Source of the DNA: Episyrphus balteatus
Lineage: Eukaryota > Arthropoda > Insecta > Diptera > Syrphidae
Length of the DNA stretch: 64,000 bases
Reading direction: 5' to 3'
Assembly (NCBI RefSeq): GCF_945859705.1
Contig: NC_079136.1
Coordinates: 117,599,528-117,663,527 of the forward strand
Shown: positions 12,414 to 26,332 of the stretch, in pieces
Numbering within the stretch: the first letter of the stretch is position 1
Layout of the letters: every line of letters starts with the position of its first letter
Program-made: the position numbers and the translations under genes
The notes under the pieces: model-generated
Seen by the model: only the letters and a program-made list of their open reading frames with translations
Told to the model about the DNA's origin: nothing
Database searches by the model: none

Positions 12414-13560
12414 ATTGGAGACTTAAGTCTTGAAGATGGAGAAGAGCAACATCTAAACCAATTTTTTTTTTCAAAAAGCTTTGAGTTTGGTAAAATAATT
12501 TCTTACAATTTGGAGACCTTGGCTTATGCAAATTTAGATTCTCCACTTAAATACTTTACAAATGGAGACTCTACGAAAAAATATAGAGACAATTGTTAAT
12601 ATATTTCTAGCAATGAACAATTAAAGTGCATGATTAAAAGCATTTGAGACAATTCAGAAAGTCAAACAATTCCTTTAATTAAAATGTGGAGACTTAATTT
12701 TAAGACTATACAAAACCTTTTGAGGCATTCTTAAACAATACAAAACAGTTCTAGTGACGATAAAAACTAATTTCGAAACAAGTACCGAACAAAAAGAATT
12801 GAAGAATATAAATTTAAACTTTTGGAGACTTTTTAAGAATATGATTTTGGTTAAATATTCAGAAGTCGGATGATTGTTAAAAATCAACCGCAAGTCTGCA
12901 AAGATGTTTCAATATTTTAATTGTTTTGCTTAATTTTTTTTTTTTACATAAGTCTCCAGTTAATTTTTCGATGAAATCATATTATTTGTTTGGATACTAA
13001 AATTTGGAGACTTTGGAAAACAAGAATTCCTACTTTTCTAACAATGAAAATAATAAAAAGAAGAAGATTGAGTTACATTTCAGCACACATAATTCTCTCC
13101 ATAGGTTAAATGTTGGAGAAAATTTTGCATATGTGAAAAATTAAATTAAGACAGAATTCTTTTTGTATACAAATCAAGAAAATATAAGTAATATCATTTG
13201 AATTCATTCAGAAGTTTGAATAAATAAAATGATTTCTCGAAAAAATTTGGAGACATTAACTAAACATGAGAAAGTTTTTACTTACATTTAAAAAAATTGG
13301 AGAGTTTTTTTAAGACAACAATTATTTTTAAATTTCAGGAGAAAGCATTATAAAAATGACTAAAGATTAAGTAAGATGATTTTGATGTAACTAATATTTG
13401 GAGACTTTTTGCAAGTATCAGCAGAAATATTGTTAAATTTGGAGAAAACTCAAATTAGTAGATATAAAAACAACCGTGGTTTTAATAAGAAAATACTAAT
13501 TTTCAAATACTGTCACTTAGGAGAGTGACTGTCAATTTTCTTAAAAAAAAACTGGAGGAA
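12414..13560 (+). repeat. Interspersed TTTGGAGACTT keyword array
   Basis: GGAGAC with T/A-rich surroundings appears in one orientation at about 12417, 12515, 12563, 12689, 12824, 13004, 13249, 13299 (GGAGAG), 13399 and 13440 (GGAGAA), and once inverted (GTCTCC) near 12953. Spacing is 50-250 bp. Best copies read ATTTGGAGACTTT. Sequence between copies is not alignable by eye. A 72-residue chance frame at 12675-12893 is not a gene. Confidence 0.7.
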
Positions 13561-15184
13561 GTTTCGTAAGCGTAAAAAATTACCGAAGAATGGATTAAAT
13601 TGCAAACAAAACCAACACTTTCCAAGGAAATAAATCAATTTTGGACAAATTCAAGAATCAAAACAAGAGCACTTTCACGTTGAAAATGAAATATGTTTTG
13701 CGAATTGTACAGCCAGACTTTCTCCTAAAACGAACAATACAAACTGTCACCTCAAGCAAAGCAATTACACATTTGATTCTGTATGTCTTCAAGACAAAAA
13801 ACATAACCAAAAAAAAAAAAACAGAAAGCAATCTGTATTCCTGTCAACTTCCAAAGTCTTGTGTCAAATGTGACAACACAAAATGTATCCCTGTAAGGTT
13901 TATCCTTTCTACAAATTGCCGCAACAAATTTGTAAACAAGCCACCATACATTCACACAATATACATATAAAATATTCTATATCAGAAACATTTTGACGAA
14001 TGGCAAGATAAACAATTCTTATGCATTTCTTATATTGATGTCCATGTAAAAGGATTATACTATAACCTACACTCTTCTTCTCTCTCAAATCCTAGGACCT
14101 TTGTTCTTTTCTTATGTTGTTGCTATGCCCACAGAATTAGATCACCTCGAGGTTTATTTTTTTTTTTCATTTGACACAATCCGGGTTTCGGATGATGCAC
14201 AATTTTCGTTTTGTTGTCTTTGACATTTGATGAATTACATTTCAAGAAAAAAAAAAAAATATATATACGAGTATGTAACGAAGGAAAGAAAAGGGAAATA
14301 TTTATGTAAATGATCAACTATTTAGCCAAAGGATTAAATGACTCAAGAGTAATCATCATCCTGTGGTATCCTTTCGGTGTTTGTTTTTCAACGTTATAAT
14401 ACTTGCTACATATATGTAAAGGGTTAGTTACGGGTCAAGGATTGTTTGTCACTTCTCAGGACTTTTTCCACAAAAACCAGTTTACCTTATGAAAAAATTT
14501 ACATATCCCTTTTTTCTACTCTGGTTATAAGTGTGTGAAAGTTCAACACACAAACTGTCATCAGATTATTGTTTTATCATGATGATAGATTGATATATTT
14601 AGTGTCAGATTTATGCTTAGATGCATCATTAGCAACACTATCTTCTACCTATGATGAGATGTCTTAAGTCTCAATTTTAACGCCAATGAACTGAATAATA
14701 ATTAATTAGTAGGTAACGTAGTTGGGTTGTATTTGAAAATATAACTCTTTGAGACAGCTTAAGTGTAGTGTACCCAGACACGACCGACAATCGACCAGAA
14801 ACGGAGGTTGTATGACTTATAATGAAAATAGATAGACGTCTTCCCTTTTATGGAAAGGAAACTTATAATAGTGTTGCCATCATATATAATTTTATTTATT
14901 TGAAACAGAATTTCTATGAAAATGTCTTTGGCTGTCTGTTTGTGACAAATAAACTTTGAAACCATCACCATGAAAGTTAGCACATACGTGCATTTCTTCA
15001 TGGAAAAGGTTATGGTGATATCTACATTTTCAAAAAAAAATCGCAAGATGGCGCTACGGTAGACTGGATAAAGTCGATCAATGTTTTTGTTTATTTAAAA
15101 CTAGTAACTTGTTTCTAGTGAAATTTATAATACAAACGAGTATTATTTAGTGAAAAAATAAAAAATTTTATTAGAAATAGAATT
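13561..15184. other. Intron sequence, no gene recognised
   Basis: Contains a lysine-rich frame (13641-13970) and a frame at 14759-15046 on the other strand. Both lack recognisable domains and look like chance or decayed element sequence. The stretch 14750-15060 ends in CAAGATGGCGCTACGG and is less AT-rich than its surroundings, but no second copy is seen. Confidence 0.45.
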
Positions 15185-15640
15185 TGTGGAACGTAAAACT
15201 TAAAATTTCAAAACAACTAGTTTCTATAAAATTGGCATTTCCTCTCCAACTGAGACTACACAAGGTTTTTGATAAAGATTTGGTAAACATATCGATCCTA
15301 TTGTAAAAAAAAATTGAAGATATTCCTGCATGAAAGTTTGTGGAACGTATTTTTAATTTTTTCACAGCACGAATGTGCATAACCAGGAAACCATTTGGTT
15401 AGGATAATATTAGACTAAACTATTAATTTGAGGTTATTTATACTCTTAGGATATTGTGGACACATTGATTTTTCACTTCACGAGTATAGAATACTAGATA
15501 TTGTGGAACGCATTCAGTAATTCACTCCAGAATATTAAAAACTGGAGAGCATATTTTGGTTAGTTTTCAAGATGAATTGGCAAGAAGATGAAAGGAAATT
15601 GAAATAAAAATTCTAAAATTTCTATTTACGTTCCACAATA
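15185..15640. repeat. GTGGAACGTA repeat array, second locus
   Basis: TGTGGAACGTA or TGTGGAACGCA occurs at about 15185, 15340 and 15502, and inverted as TACGTTCCACAATAT at 15628. Near each copy are shared phrases such as ACCATTTGGTTAGGATAAT and CATATTTTGGTTAG, the counterpart of the TTTGGTTTGTA phrase in the 5.0-kb tandem repeat. The two loci therefore appear to be diverged copies of one repeat family about 10 kb apart. Confidence 0.65.
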
Positions 15641-16725
15641 TTTATAACAAGTTACAACTTGAATATTGATGTGAATAAATGAAATTTATATTTTTCTAAT
15701 TTTTTTCAAAGACAAACAAATGAAAAATAATTTTTTTTTACAAACTGCCTATTTCAGCTTTGAAATGTAAAATCTACAACTTCACACTTGGGCGCCATTT
15801 ATCATACAAAATCGATTATTTATGTATATTTTAATTGCTGTAAACAAACTTCTATTGGTAACACTTTTCATTTCTAAGCTTTTTTTATCCATGCAATTCA
15901 TCGCTAAGCCATAATGATTCATCCACAGTGTCATTAGCTGTTATATTCAATCGTTAAACAAAATCAAAGGCATGAAGTGTGGATCAGCTAACAACTTTAG
16001 TCACAGCAACAAAACTACTTATACTTTATGTCTATATAAATTTTATTTTTAATTCTCTCCTTGGAGTTGTCGTGGGCTGAAAATTGGTCGTTTACACGAT
16101 TCCTTATATGGTAAAGTTAAGTTTCAGTTTTCGATTGCAAGAAAAAAAGAGAAAAAAAAAAAAAGAAATACAAAATCTTCCAAAAAAGAAGATTGGTGTG
16201 TTTTTTTTTAAACAATTTTTCTGTTTTAATTAACTTTTAGTTGAAATAAAGTGTAAATAAATAAATGAATTTTATGTGTGTAAATAAATGGATGGATGAC
16301 CTTCTTATATGTTCTGGTGTTGTTTACGCGCCAAGTTTAAAAAAAAAGTTTAATAAAAATTAAACATTAAATAAGCTCCGACACTTGAATTCTGTTTATG
16401 GGAAGACATGATTTTTTACAGGTTATTTTTTTGTAATTTAAGAATTCTTAAGTAGTGCGGGCTTCAAGGTGATTTGTTGGTTACAAGTTGTAAATTTTTT
16501 TAGTTTTGAGAAAATAAAAAAAAAAAACAATGAATCCAATGTTTAGAGAAAAAAATAAGCTAGTTCATGGAGGATGATTGATGACTTTTGTAAGCTTGGA
16601 TTTTAATTTCTCTTATATTACCTAATTCTTTTGAAAAAAAGTGCACGTATGTTTAAAGACAACTGAATTTATAACGAGCCATAGTTACTTTGATTTTCGA
16701 AATAAGTACGCAATTTTTGAATTGA
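15641..16725. other. AT-rich intron sequence with no recognised feature
   Basis: No exon, repeat unit or RNA gene that I can support. Confidence 0.5.
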
Positions 16726-19195
16726 CTGGCGCCCAACGTGGAATTTTTACTATTTTTGTGATTAAGAATTGTTTTATTCGTTTTTTATTAATAAAATAAT
16801 ACCCAAAAGCACTTCTTTATCCAGAAAAAAAAAGATAATTTCATTTACATATCAAAGTAAAAATAATAAAACTTATAACTGGCGCCCAACGCGGAAAATT
16901 TTCTTGTTGTTTTTGAGTTAATGAATACAATTATTGTTTTTTTTTTTGCAGATATTTTATTTAGTTGAAAAGGACCTTAATGCATATTTAGCTGGCGCCC
17001 AACGCACAAAAGTTTTATACATAAAATTATGTTAGTTTCTCAATTATAATTTTCTTGAATTGTTCCTAATGGGGCTCATAACATCATTATCATGGTTTCT
17101 TATTATTAAAATTCATCTAAATTTAAAAACTAAATAAAAACAAGGAAAATTATATCACAAATAAAAAATAACGACCAAAACAACAGAAAAAAAAAAACCG
17201 CTCATGTGGAAATAAAGTATTTTATGGTATCGTCACACGCAGTCTTTTAATGTTTTGTTTTTTCTATCTTACGCACCTTATTGTCTTCGATTTTAAGTCT
17301 GTTTCACATAAAACTAATTGGCAACAACAATCGAACAAAGAAATTATAATAGCTTATATTGATTTTTAAGTAATTAGACCCTTATGACATAACATGCGAT
17401 TTTCTATTGTTATTAATGACGAATCGATGACTTTTCAACTTAAAAAAAAAAAAAATAAACGTTACGCATAATTAAATTCACTAAATTATGCTCTCTCTGT
17501 TATAGAATATTGAATATGAAATCATTAATCATTCATTTTCATAATCATTGTCTTCACTCAACCAAACACTCAGTCAGTACCTACACCGGAACTTTTAATA
17601 GAGATAAAGAATGTAGTTATATTTGAAATTGTTAACTTGGCAAAATGTTGACGGAAGTTGATAAAAAATAAAAATAAATAAGTTGCAACAATTCATAGTT
17701 TTTTTTTTTTTTTTTTTTAATTTCTAATCGATATGATTGTTCGTATCGAAGAGAAGGGGGAAACCCTTAAGAGAAAAAAAAAAATTAAAAATATCATACG
17801 TAATTACTTTTGATTGGCAGACATTTTATTTCAAATTGGATTTAAAGCTAAATGAAAAAAAAAAAAAATTCTTGTCTCTCTTGGTGCAACATCAGACGAC
17901 CTTCAATATTATTCCAGACAGAAAAGTGTTTCCTGTAGCACGCAACTCTCTCATGGTCAAGCATGTTTTGTATTGTTAATTTTTATTTAATTGCAATAAA
18001 AAATAGGTTTCTTTTTTTCTTTGTTTTATTTTAAATCTAGGTTATTATCACAAATTAAAAAAAAAAAAAACAATTTCCTGGAGCAATAAAAGTTTTAAGT
18101 ACCCGCAATGCTGTTGGCTGAAATTTTATGTAACCATCTCGTTTGAGAATAATTTATGGTGTTTCTTTTTTTTAACGGACACTTCGTCACTACCGAAACC
18201 ATAAATCAGAGATGTAATTTAAAAAAAGAATACAAAATAGAAAGTAAAAGTGGGTTTTTGAAGGGTTTAATTGGTGCTGGAAATTAACTCTTACTAAAAA
18301 TTAATCAAAAATTAATTGCTAATATGTATAAAACAACGATCGTGAACGATTTCATAAAGAAAGAAATTTAAAAACGATTAATACACATTTTTTAAACTCA
18401 TGTTTTTTTAAAAAGATTTTTCAAATAAAAATGGCGCCCAACGTGAAGTTTTTAGTTTTTTTTTTTTTTAGTTTTACGATTTGTTTGCTTGTTGCTATAC
18501 TCTGTTTAGTGTAAAAATATCATTCAAATTATTAAACAAACCAGACGCACGTTGCACACTAAACTGGCGCCTAGCGTAGTTTTTTTATTTCGGAACACAC
18601 CACGTTTGTTTTTTTGTGTTTTTTTTTTAAGAAAATGTATAGCCAGAAATATAACTACATCACTTGCATATAGAGAAAAGGGAAATGAGGGAAATACACT
18701 TTTAACTGGCGCCCAACGTGGTCCTCTTTTCTTTGTTTTCATTTTAACTTTATTAACTATCATGAAGTAAGAAAATTCTATAGCCCTAAAAGCAAAAATA
18801 AGGACAAAAAAAAATTAAAATTCGGAAATTCGTCCGAAGAACGATCGCAAAATTGCAAAAATGGCGCCCAACGTGAATTTGGGTTGTTTTTTTTTTAGAG
18901 TTAGAGACATTTATGATAAAATTATAAAATTATTCATTCATAAAATACTATTCCTGAGCAAAAATATGGTCGAACAAAATTAATATTCGCAAACCGATGT
19001 CCGAAGAACGATTGAAAATTTACAAAAATGGCGCCCAACGTGACTTATTTCAACTTTTTTTTTGATATTAAGAGAGATTTCTGATTCAAATATCAAATAA
19101 TTTTCAAAATAGTTTCGTTAGTATAAATCAATTCAAAAAAGATCGAACGGGTAAGAAGTTCTTTTCATTAACCTATGAAATGGCGCCCAACGAAG
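16726..19195 (+). repeat. Array of nine tRNA-Lys primer-binding-site-like words
   Basis: CTGGCGCCCAACGTGG or close variants occur nine times in the same orientation: 16726, 16879, 16992, 18432, 18564 (diverged, CTGGCGCCTAGCGTAG), 18706, 18862, 19029 and 19181. Apart from one gap of 1.4 kb the spacing is 113-167 bp. TGGCGCCCAACGTGG is the primer-binding site of retroelements that use the tRNA-Lys(1,2) 3' end. Here no LTR, polypurine tract or gag/pol frame is attached. Copies at 18862 and 19029 share a longer context (GTCCGAAGAACGAT then GCGCCC), so at least these two are tandem duplicates. The words stand out strongly because they are GC-rich in AT-rich DNA. Confidence 0.8.
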
Positions 19196-21736
19196 AAAAA
19201 GGACACATATTTTTCCTGTCGGGCTTCTTCTCTAAGCAAATAAAAAACGTTTTCTAGGAATGAAACAGAAAAAATCATAAAATGTCAGGGAAATCCTTGA
19301 AATGTCAAAAACCTTAAATCTAAGAAAACGAGATCAAAAATTTGGTCCAAAATGTGTATGTTAGCAAAAATGCCTACTTTTAAATTAAAAAGAAATAAAA
19401 ATGTACAACGCAACGGTGGGTAAAGGAAAAATAAAACCTCCAACTGTTAAACCAATCCAACCAAAACAAACAATTATTCCCTAATCATCTACCCATTCAT
19501 ATCCTATCTATTCCAAGATTTATGTCCTGGAAACAAAAACAAGAAAACAAAAGAACCAAAAAAATACCCTTTCTTGAAAAAAAAAAAAAAAAAAAAAATT
19601 ACCACTCATAAGAAAAAGGGCAACTTACATAATTGTAAGCTAATGAGGCAAAGGAAAACTCACAAATATACCCCAAAAAAGAGAGGTACTAAAAATACAA
19701 CGTCATGTAGGCACACATAACTAGCATGACAGTTTTTGCCCATAAATTCTCAAAAATAAGAGAGGATCCTTGCGGATGCAAATATTATCGACGAAGTAAT
19801 TCAAATTCAATTAAGGTATGTAACGGAAGTCTATATACGGGAATAGGGGTCATTTGATGTAGACCAAAAGACGCCGGACGTTTGTGACGCGTCCATAAAT
19901 CGAACTGTCACGCTTGAACAATTTGAAAAACGATAAAAGGACTCCTCTTCACGGTTTTATTGACATGGTATATTTCTGTTTTTTCTTGTTGAATAGTTTT
20001 TTTTTATGTTTTATTGATATTTAAGTCTAATTAGCAAAACACCGTAAAAAATTAGAATACACACAAAAAAAGGACGAAGCAAAAAAAGATCCTGCTGAAC
20101 AGATGCAAATATTTATGATTTACTTAAAAAAAAAAATCTGAAACGATTTCTATCATCACTCCCAGAGACTTACCTAAATCTACCGCAAAAACGAATAGCA
20201 AATGTATATCCTCTTGTGTAATATTCTAATGTCCTAAAGAGAGTCACTCAAGTGTGACTGATTTTTCTGCCCGGTTTTTCTGCCTAAATTTGTTGCCTAT
20301 TATCACAAAAAAAAAAAAAAATATTCATAAATCCCCCCGAAAAAAACTAAATCAAGAACAAAACAAAAAAAAAGGACATTCAGACAGACAAACAAACAAG
20401 GATAATAAATAAAATTCAAATTTGCCCAAAAAATATTTAGAACATATTATATCCTTTGACCAGCAGAATTGCGCGAAATTTTTGTTATTTTTTATGTTCC
20501 TGTTATCCTTCACATCCATATCCTTAGATCCGTGAAATATTGCGAAATTTTTAATGTCTGGCGCGTTTCAATTTTTTTTCTACTCTTTTTTGGCAGAGAA
20601 AAAAGCACGACAGCGAAGTTTTTGAATATAAGAATCCTTTGAAGGATATACAATAAATCTGATTTTATAGACGAGTCCTTCTCATGTACAATTTCACAAC
20701 TATTAAATGATAATAAAAAGAGGAGATGGTTTTCTTATAGACAACAAGAAAAAAATAAAATATTCTGGTTACCCTCTTGGTTCATATGTCCTTGGTTATC
20801 CTTTAACGACTTTTTTGAGGTATTTTTGTAGAGGTATGTGTATATTTACAAAAGGTATGATATTATTTGTTTCTTTGAAGTTATATCTTCTCTAACGTGC
20901 ACTTGAAAAATGATTTCTAGATTGTGTTTTCCCTGCAAGGAACATCCTGGCTTATTAACAAATAATAAGCAATAATTCATTCGCTAATAAAAGGATATAA
21001 ATTTTATTTTATGTGTGAGTATAGTGAAGATACTTTGAATTTATTTTTTTTTTTTCAACAAACTCACGTAGAGATATCCTTTTTTTGTTGGTGTTTTGTT
21101 GTGTGTTCATTGTTTGTTCGTTCTTGTTTTCGTAATTAGATCACTCTTTTGGCTTTTCTGTTGATTATGCTCAAGGATATATGCTGCGCTATGCACTTGA
21201 GAGCGATAGAGGACGAGGAGTGGTTGTGGATGAGGATGAGGAGAAGATCCTTGCGCTATATGTGTACATGATTGAAATGATTTATGTGTGTAGCGCAGCT
21301 CAGAAGTAGAAGAAGAAGATTTTTTATTTCTAGGTGAAGTTAACCCTTCGTTTTTTTTTTTTCTTCAGTTATGAAAAATTTTATACTACGTTGTTGCTAA
21401 TGTTGCTGTGTGCTCCTAATTTGCAGGAGTGTGTACCTATTTAGTTAGCTAGTTTTTTTTTTTTTTAAATTTTTTTCAAGTTGCTTGGTTTCCGGTTTTT
21501 TAGGTAGGTAAGATAGCGTATGAAGTCAAACGATGGAGAAAACACGCCCATTTTGCTTGGATGAACTTTAAAAGTAAAAAATGTTTTTTTATTGGCTGCA
21601 ATTTTCAAAACTAAAATGGGTGGAGGTTTCTTTGAAGCAAAAAAAGCTATTGCACTTAAACTAGGTACCTGACATTATAAGAGAGATGGTATAAAATGTG
21701 AAAACAAAAATAACCTCATTACGTGAAGATTGCACG
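19196..21736. other. Intron sequence without recognised genes
   Basis: Words such as AAAGGAT/ATCCTTT and AAAAAGGAC are frequent between 19.9 and 20.9 kb but not regularly spaced. The segments 19850-19930 and 21130-21300 are less AT-rich and could be conserved non-coding DNA; nothing in them is recognised. Confidence 0.45.
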
Positions 21737-23155
21737 TGTCCCAAATTTGGGACAAGTTGAAGTTGAATGAATTTTTAAAAGTTTTTAAGGTTGTCGTATT
21801 GTTGAGGTTTAGGAGAACTTAATTTAAGGGGTTTTAACTATTGGGACAGAAGAAAGTGTGGAAGTTTTATGCTGGTTTTGGAAAAAAAAAAAATTAATTT
21901 TGTTGTTTTAAATTTGACATTATTTTAAATATAATATAGAAACAAATATTTTTCAAATAAAAGGGAACAAAGTAAAAAAAAAGTTATTTGAGCAAGTATT
22001 TCAACCTGTCCCAAAAACGAAAAAATAGCACTTGTTGCAAACGTGAAAAAATCTTAGGGTAAACCATTTTTTTTTCTCATTTCTTATGGTTGTTTAGTAT
22101 TTTGAAGTGTTGGGACAAAACAATTTTTAGACATTTTTCCGTTTTTCAACAGTCGCAAATTTGAAATTGAGCGAATTTTAAAAGGTTTTTGATGATTTCT
22201 TAAGATTTGGAAAAGTCGCATTCAAGTATTTTTAAGTATTGGGACCGAAGAAAGTATAGACAATTTTTGCTGATTTCTTTTCAAAAAATGAAGAGTTTGG
22301 TTTTTACAAGAAGATAAATAACTTTTTAACGTGAAGAATAGAACTTTTTCCTTAATTGGGACAGTTTTGGGACGCATCTATTATGCATGCAATCACAAGA
22401 ATCTTAGCTTTTTGCATTGTTTAACTTAAAAAAAACCTTAAATAAAATATTTTCAAGTGAAGGGTTATTAATTCTATTAAACTTTCACGGTACCAAAAAA
22501 TTTTAGGACACTTTAGAGAATATGAAAACTGTGATATCAGTTATTGTTTATAGTTGATAAATCTCATTTAAAAATTCAAAATTGTCCTAAAATTTTAGAC
22601 ACTGGTTAATAAAGACGATAGTTTAGGCTAAGCATACTTGAAAAAGGAGACTTCCTTACCAAAATAGTTGTATGATAAAATAAAGAAGTAAAATTGAAGA
22701 TATACAATATCTTTAGTGAAAGAGCTAAACAAAATTAAGATACAACAATTTGGGACAACATTTATTGGGATATACTTGCACAGCACATACTTAAAAAAGT
22801 CTTTCCTATCGATAGATACATTATTCGAGGATATAAGATGACAAGCCAAGCATTTCGAATTTTGGGACAGGAGAAAATATATTTCTCTTTAACGATATAA
22901 ACTAATCATTACATTTGGGACATGAAAACTCTTCGAAAAGTTTTAAATGACAGTTAAAACGTGTCAAGATAAAAAAAACCGAGCTTGCTGCAACTCACTT
23001 CACAAAAATGTCCCAAGATTTGGGACACTTTTCAGTAAGTTGTAAGAATAAAGTATGGTTTACAGTATCTCAGAGCTTAGGAAAGAAGAAGAACAAAGAA
23101 CACAAAAACTTAAGGTAGGTTTTTTTAATGTGTCCCAAAGTTTGGGGCACATTTG
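21737..23155. repeat. GGGACA palindrome array 2
   Basis: A full dyad TGTCCCAAATTTGGGACA lies at 21737-21754 and another at 23009-23027. Half-sites or degenerate dyads occur at about 22007, 22113, 22241, 22361-22374, 22585, 22751, 22862, 22915 and 23132 (GGGGCA variant). It is the same family as array 1 but embedded in different flanking sequence. Confidence 0.75.
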
Positions 23156-26100
23156 TTCACATTTTTTAATTCAATACATGTAAATTTATATATATTATAC
23201 CTTATTTTCTCATGGAATTTCTTCTTCAAAATAACCTTTTAAGTCAAAATTTACAATTGGTTTTGATATGTTTTGATTATTTTTTGAAGGGATATATCAC
23301 TTAACCACACTTACAAATCAATCATCACCTCTAATTACACGAAAATTTGATTGACCTCTGTCTGATGTCTAACCACATCAAATCGCACCTTCATATGTGT
23401 TTACATTGAGATTTCACGGTCTCATGAAATTACAAAAAGAAACAAAAAAAAAAAAAACAAAATTTTACAGCTTCATTTATAATTTGACCTTTGAGATGAG
23501 AATCTAAAATTAAAAATAAAAATCAATTATGTTGGTCTTTTGTTGCGGTTGAGTAGGTTACACACAGACTATAATCAATATTTCCCACAGACTTCGACGG
23601 ACAACTGACATGATTGCATAACCTTGTCGGGGACTACTGAACCAACCCTCCCCCCCCCTTTCTATTTAAAAGATTCAATTACATACTTGAACGTTGTAAA
23701 AAAAGAACTAAAGGAATTTCACTAAACTATGCACTTCGAAACAAAATTACATGCAAAAAAACCATTGGAATGAGGGGTGATGGGTCTATTGAAATGGCAG
23801 TCAATATAAGAAGCCAGAGGGTAATATAAACTTATTCTCAATCCAATTACACAACTATGTTACTTACATCCTGTTGAAGCTTTCTTCGTTGTAATTTTTT
23901 TTTTTTTTTTGCTATTTTTAGTAAGATTTTTCTACGTCTTCTTTTATGTTGATTTTTTTTTTCAAATCGACTTAAAAATATATACAAATCGTAGAAGAAA
24001 AAGAAGAAATTCTTGAAAGTAAATTCAGAGAATCTGTTTATTTGGTTTTTGTTGTGCATTTTTTTTTTTCGTATACTTAATTGATTTGCTTATAGCCTTG
24101 AACTTTTAAACTTTTGATAAAAGAATTTCTTTCGGGAGAATTTTGTTTTCGTACAAACAAAATCTATCCTCTCAATCGCAAGCAGAAAAGAGATCACATG
24201 TCGAAAAGTCTTTAAAAATTTTGATATTCAACCTGTGACGTCAAAGAATTTCAAGAGGCTTGTCATTGAATAGACTTTCATTGATTGGATTTATTTCGTT
24301 TTTTTTTATTTTTGTTTATTTAAATTTTCTGTTCTTGAATTGGAATTATTTGTGATGCCTAAGAATGAAACTAAAAAAAAAAACAGTCTGAAATAATGGA
24401 ATTTTAAATTAGCTGTTAAAAGGAAATTATATGTTTTTATTTGAAGAGCAAATGTAAACTAGAGAGTTCAAGGATAGTATTTTTTAAAAATTCAAGAATT
24501 AAAATAGAACCAAAAAAGGATACACCAATTGGGAATTTATGAAGTCCGAAAATTTGAAGAGTGGATTTGAATATTTAAAGGGTTTTAATAAATTGAAAGA
24601 ATCTTATTAATTTTAAACAAATAAATAATTTACATAGATTTAAATTCGATTTATATTAAAAAGGTTCAACGAATGATGAATTAAAATTGACTCATTTATA
24701 AATAATACATTATGGTTCTAATTAATTCCATTTTTAGTCACGCAAAAAAAAAGATATGAACTTGACATACAAAATAACTCACCTACTGGTAATATTCATT
24801 TGTAATTAACTTTAAAATTTATAGCAAAAATTAGAGGTAGGCGAATCAAAATTGAAAAAAAAAAACTGAAAAAGTTACAAAAGCTATGTGCTATTATGAG
24901 TGGGAATTTTTTATTACAAAACGTGTTTAAATTTCAACAAAAAATAAATTGGTAATTGATAAAATCATTTATAGGGAGCAAAGCCCTCAGATAGAATCAC
25001 GTCTTGGCCATAAATTAAGGCGTCAAGTTCAAGTAGAATTTATCGATTGAACCCATATACATAATTTATTTTAAAGCTTGTCAAATCAATCGAAGGAGAA
25101 TAAAAAATAGAATAGCCATCAATCATTTTCATGATTTTGGTTTTCAAGAGCTAAATTCTTGAAGAGCTGATTTCGTTTGACTTCCATAAATCAACTTTTT
25201 CGGACAAAGATATAAACAAAAATCAAAATAAAGTAAGCAGCATTTAGCAACACATTAAAGGTTGCCAATTTATTTATTCTTTCTGGTTTTAAGTTTTATA
25301 GTTAAAAATGTATTTTATAAAGTTCTAATTATAAACTAGAACTACAATAAAATATAGAATTGAATTAGACCTTTAAATAAATATTTAATAAGATAATACA
25401 AATTTACTCTTAGACTCGCGTAATGTTTCGCGTTTTTGCGAACATTTTTCAATATAAAATAAATTATGAAAAATAGCCTATGTTCATCCTCTAATTGATA
25501 TCAAGACCTCTGTCAAATTTTATTAAAATCAAATGAGTATTGTAAGCTCCATGCTGACACAAACAGACAATTTTTTTCCTATTCTATATTAAATTTTACA
25601 TATTTTTTATATGATTTTTTTTCTTCAGTATGAATATTTTCAAATTTGTACAGACTTCTCGAATAAATATTATTATTCGTTTAAAAATCCCACATATTTA
25701 TTTAATTTCTACTAAATTGGCAACCATTAAAACCACAGCATGTTAACAACATTCTACTGTCACACTTCAATCTCAAACCTGTTGTATTAAAAACAGATAC
25801 TTTTATGAAATGATACGTCATTATACACTATAGCTATCTACATTTTTTTTTAGTGATGTTTTGAGAAATGACTTTGTCAACCTTGAACTTCAAGTGTTTG
25901 TTTAAATTATCTCACAGTGAATGGCATGGAAATGTATGTAATCATAAAATTTATGACAAATAAAGTTGTCACAAAATATAATGAAAAAAATAATATCAAC
26001 TAGGTAGTATAGAAATATATAAAACTGTCAAATTAAGTTACTAAATCCACATTTTTTAATAGTTTCTTTCACACCGGTTACAAAAAAAAAAAAATATTAA

Positions 26101-26332
26101 TGAATATTGTGAAAATTATACAAATGACTTTTAAATGGGGAAAAGTTATGAAATACCTAAGCTCATCAAATCTTTATAATTTTAGTCACAAAAATTTTTT
26201 AACTTTCATTAATGACAATTCGACACGGTTGCAAGTTAATGATTTATTAAGTGTTTTCTGAAAAGTGAGTCTTTTTAGAAAGTTACTTTAAAATTAAATA
26301 AAAACACAAAAACAAAAGATAATGACGATGAC
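23156..26332. other. AT-rich intron sequence
   Basis: Includes a C-run (23651-23658) and T-rich runs near 23898. No exon or element that I can support. Lysine- and phenylalanine-rich frames here are composition artefacts. Confidence 0.5.

Noticed and set aside
13641..13970. 109-residue plus-strand frame
   Set aside because: No domain, lysine-rich, and opposite-strand frames of similar length overlap it.
16726..19195. A complete LTR retrotransposon signalled by primer-binding sites
   Set aside because: No LTR pair, polypurine tract or gag/pol frame exists next to any of the nine sites.
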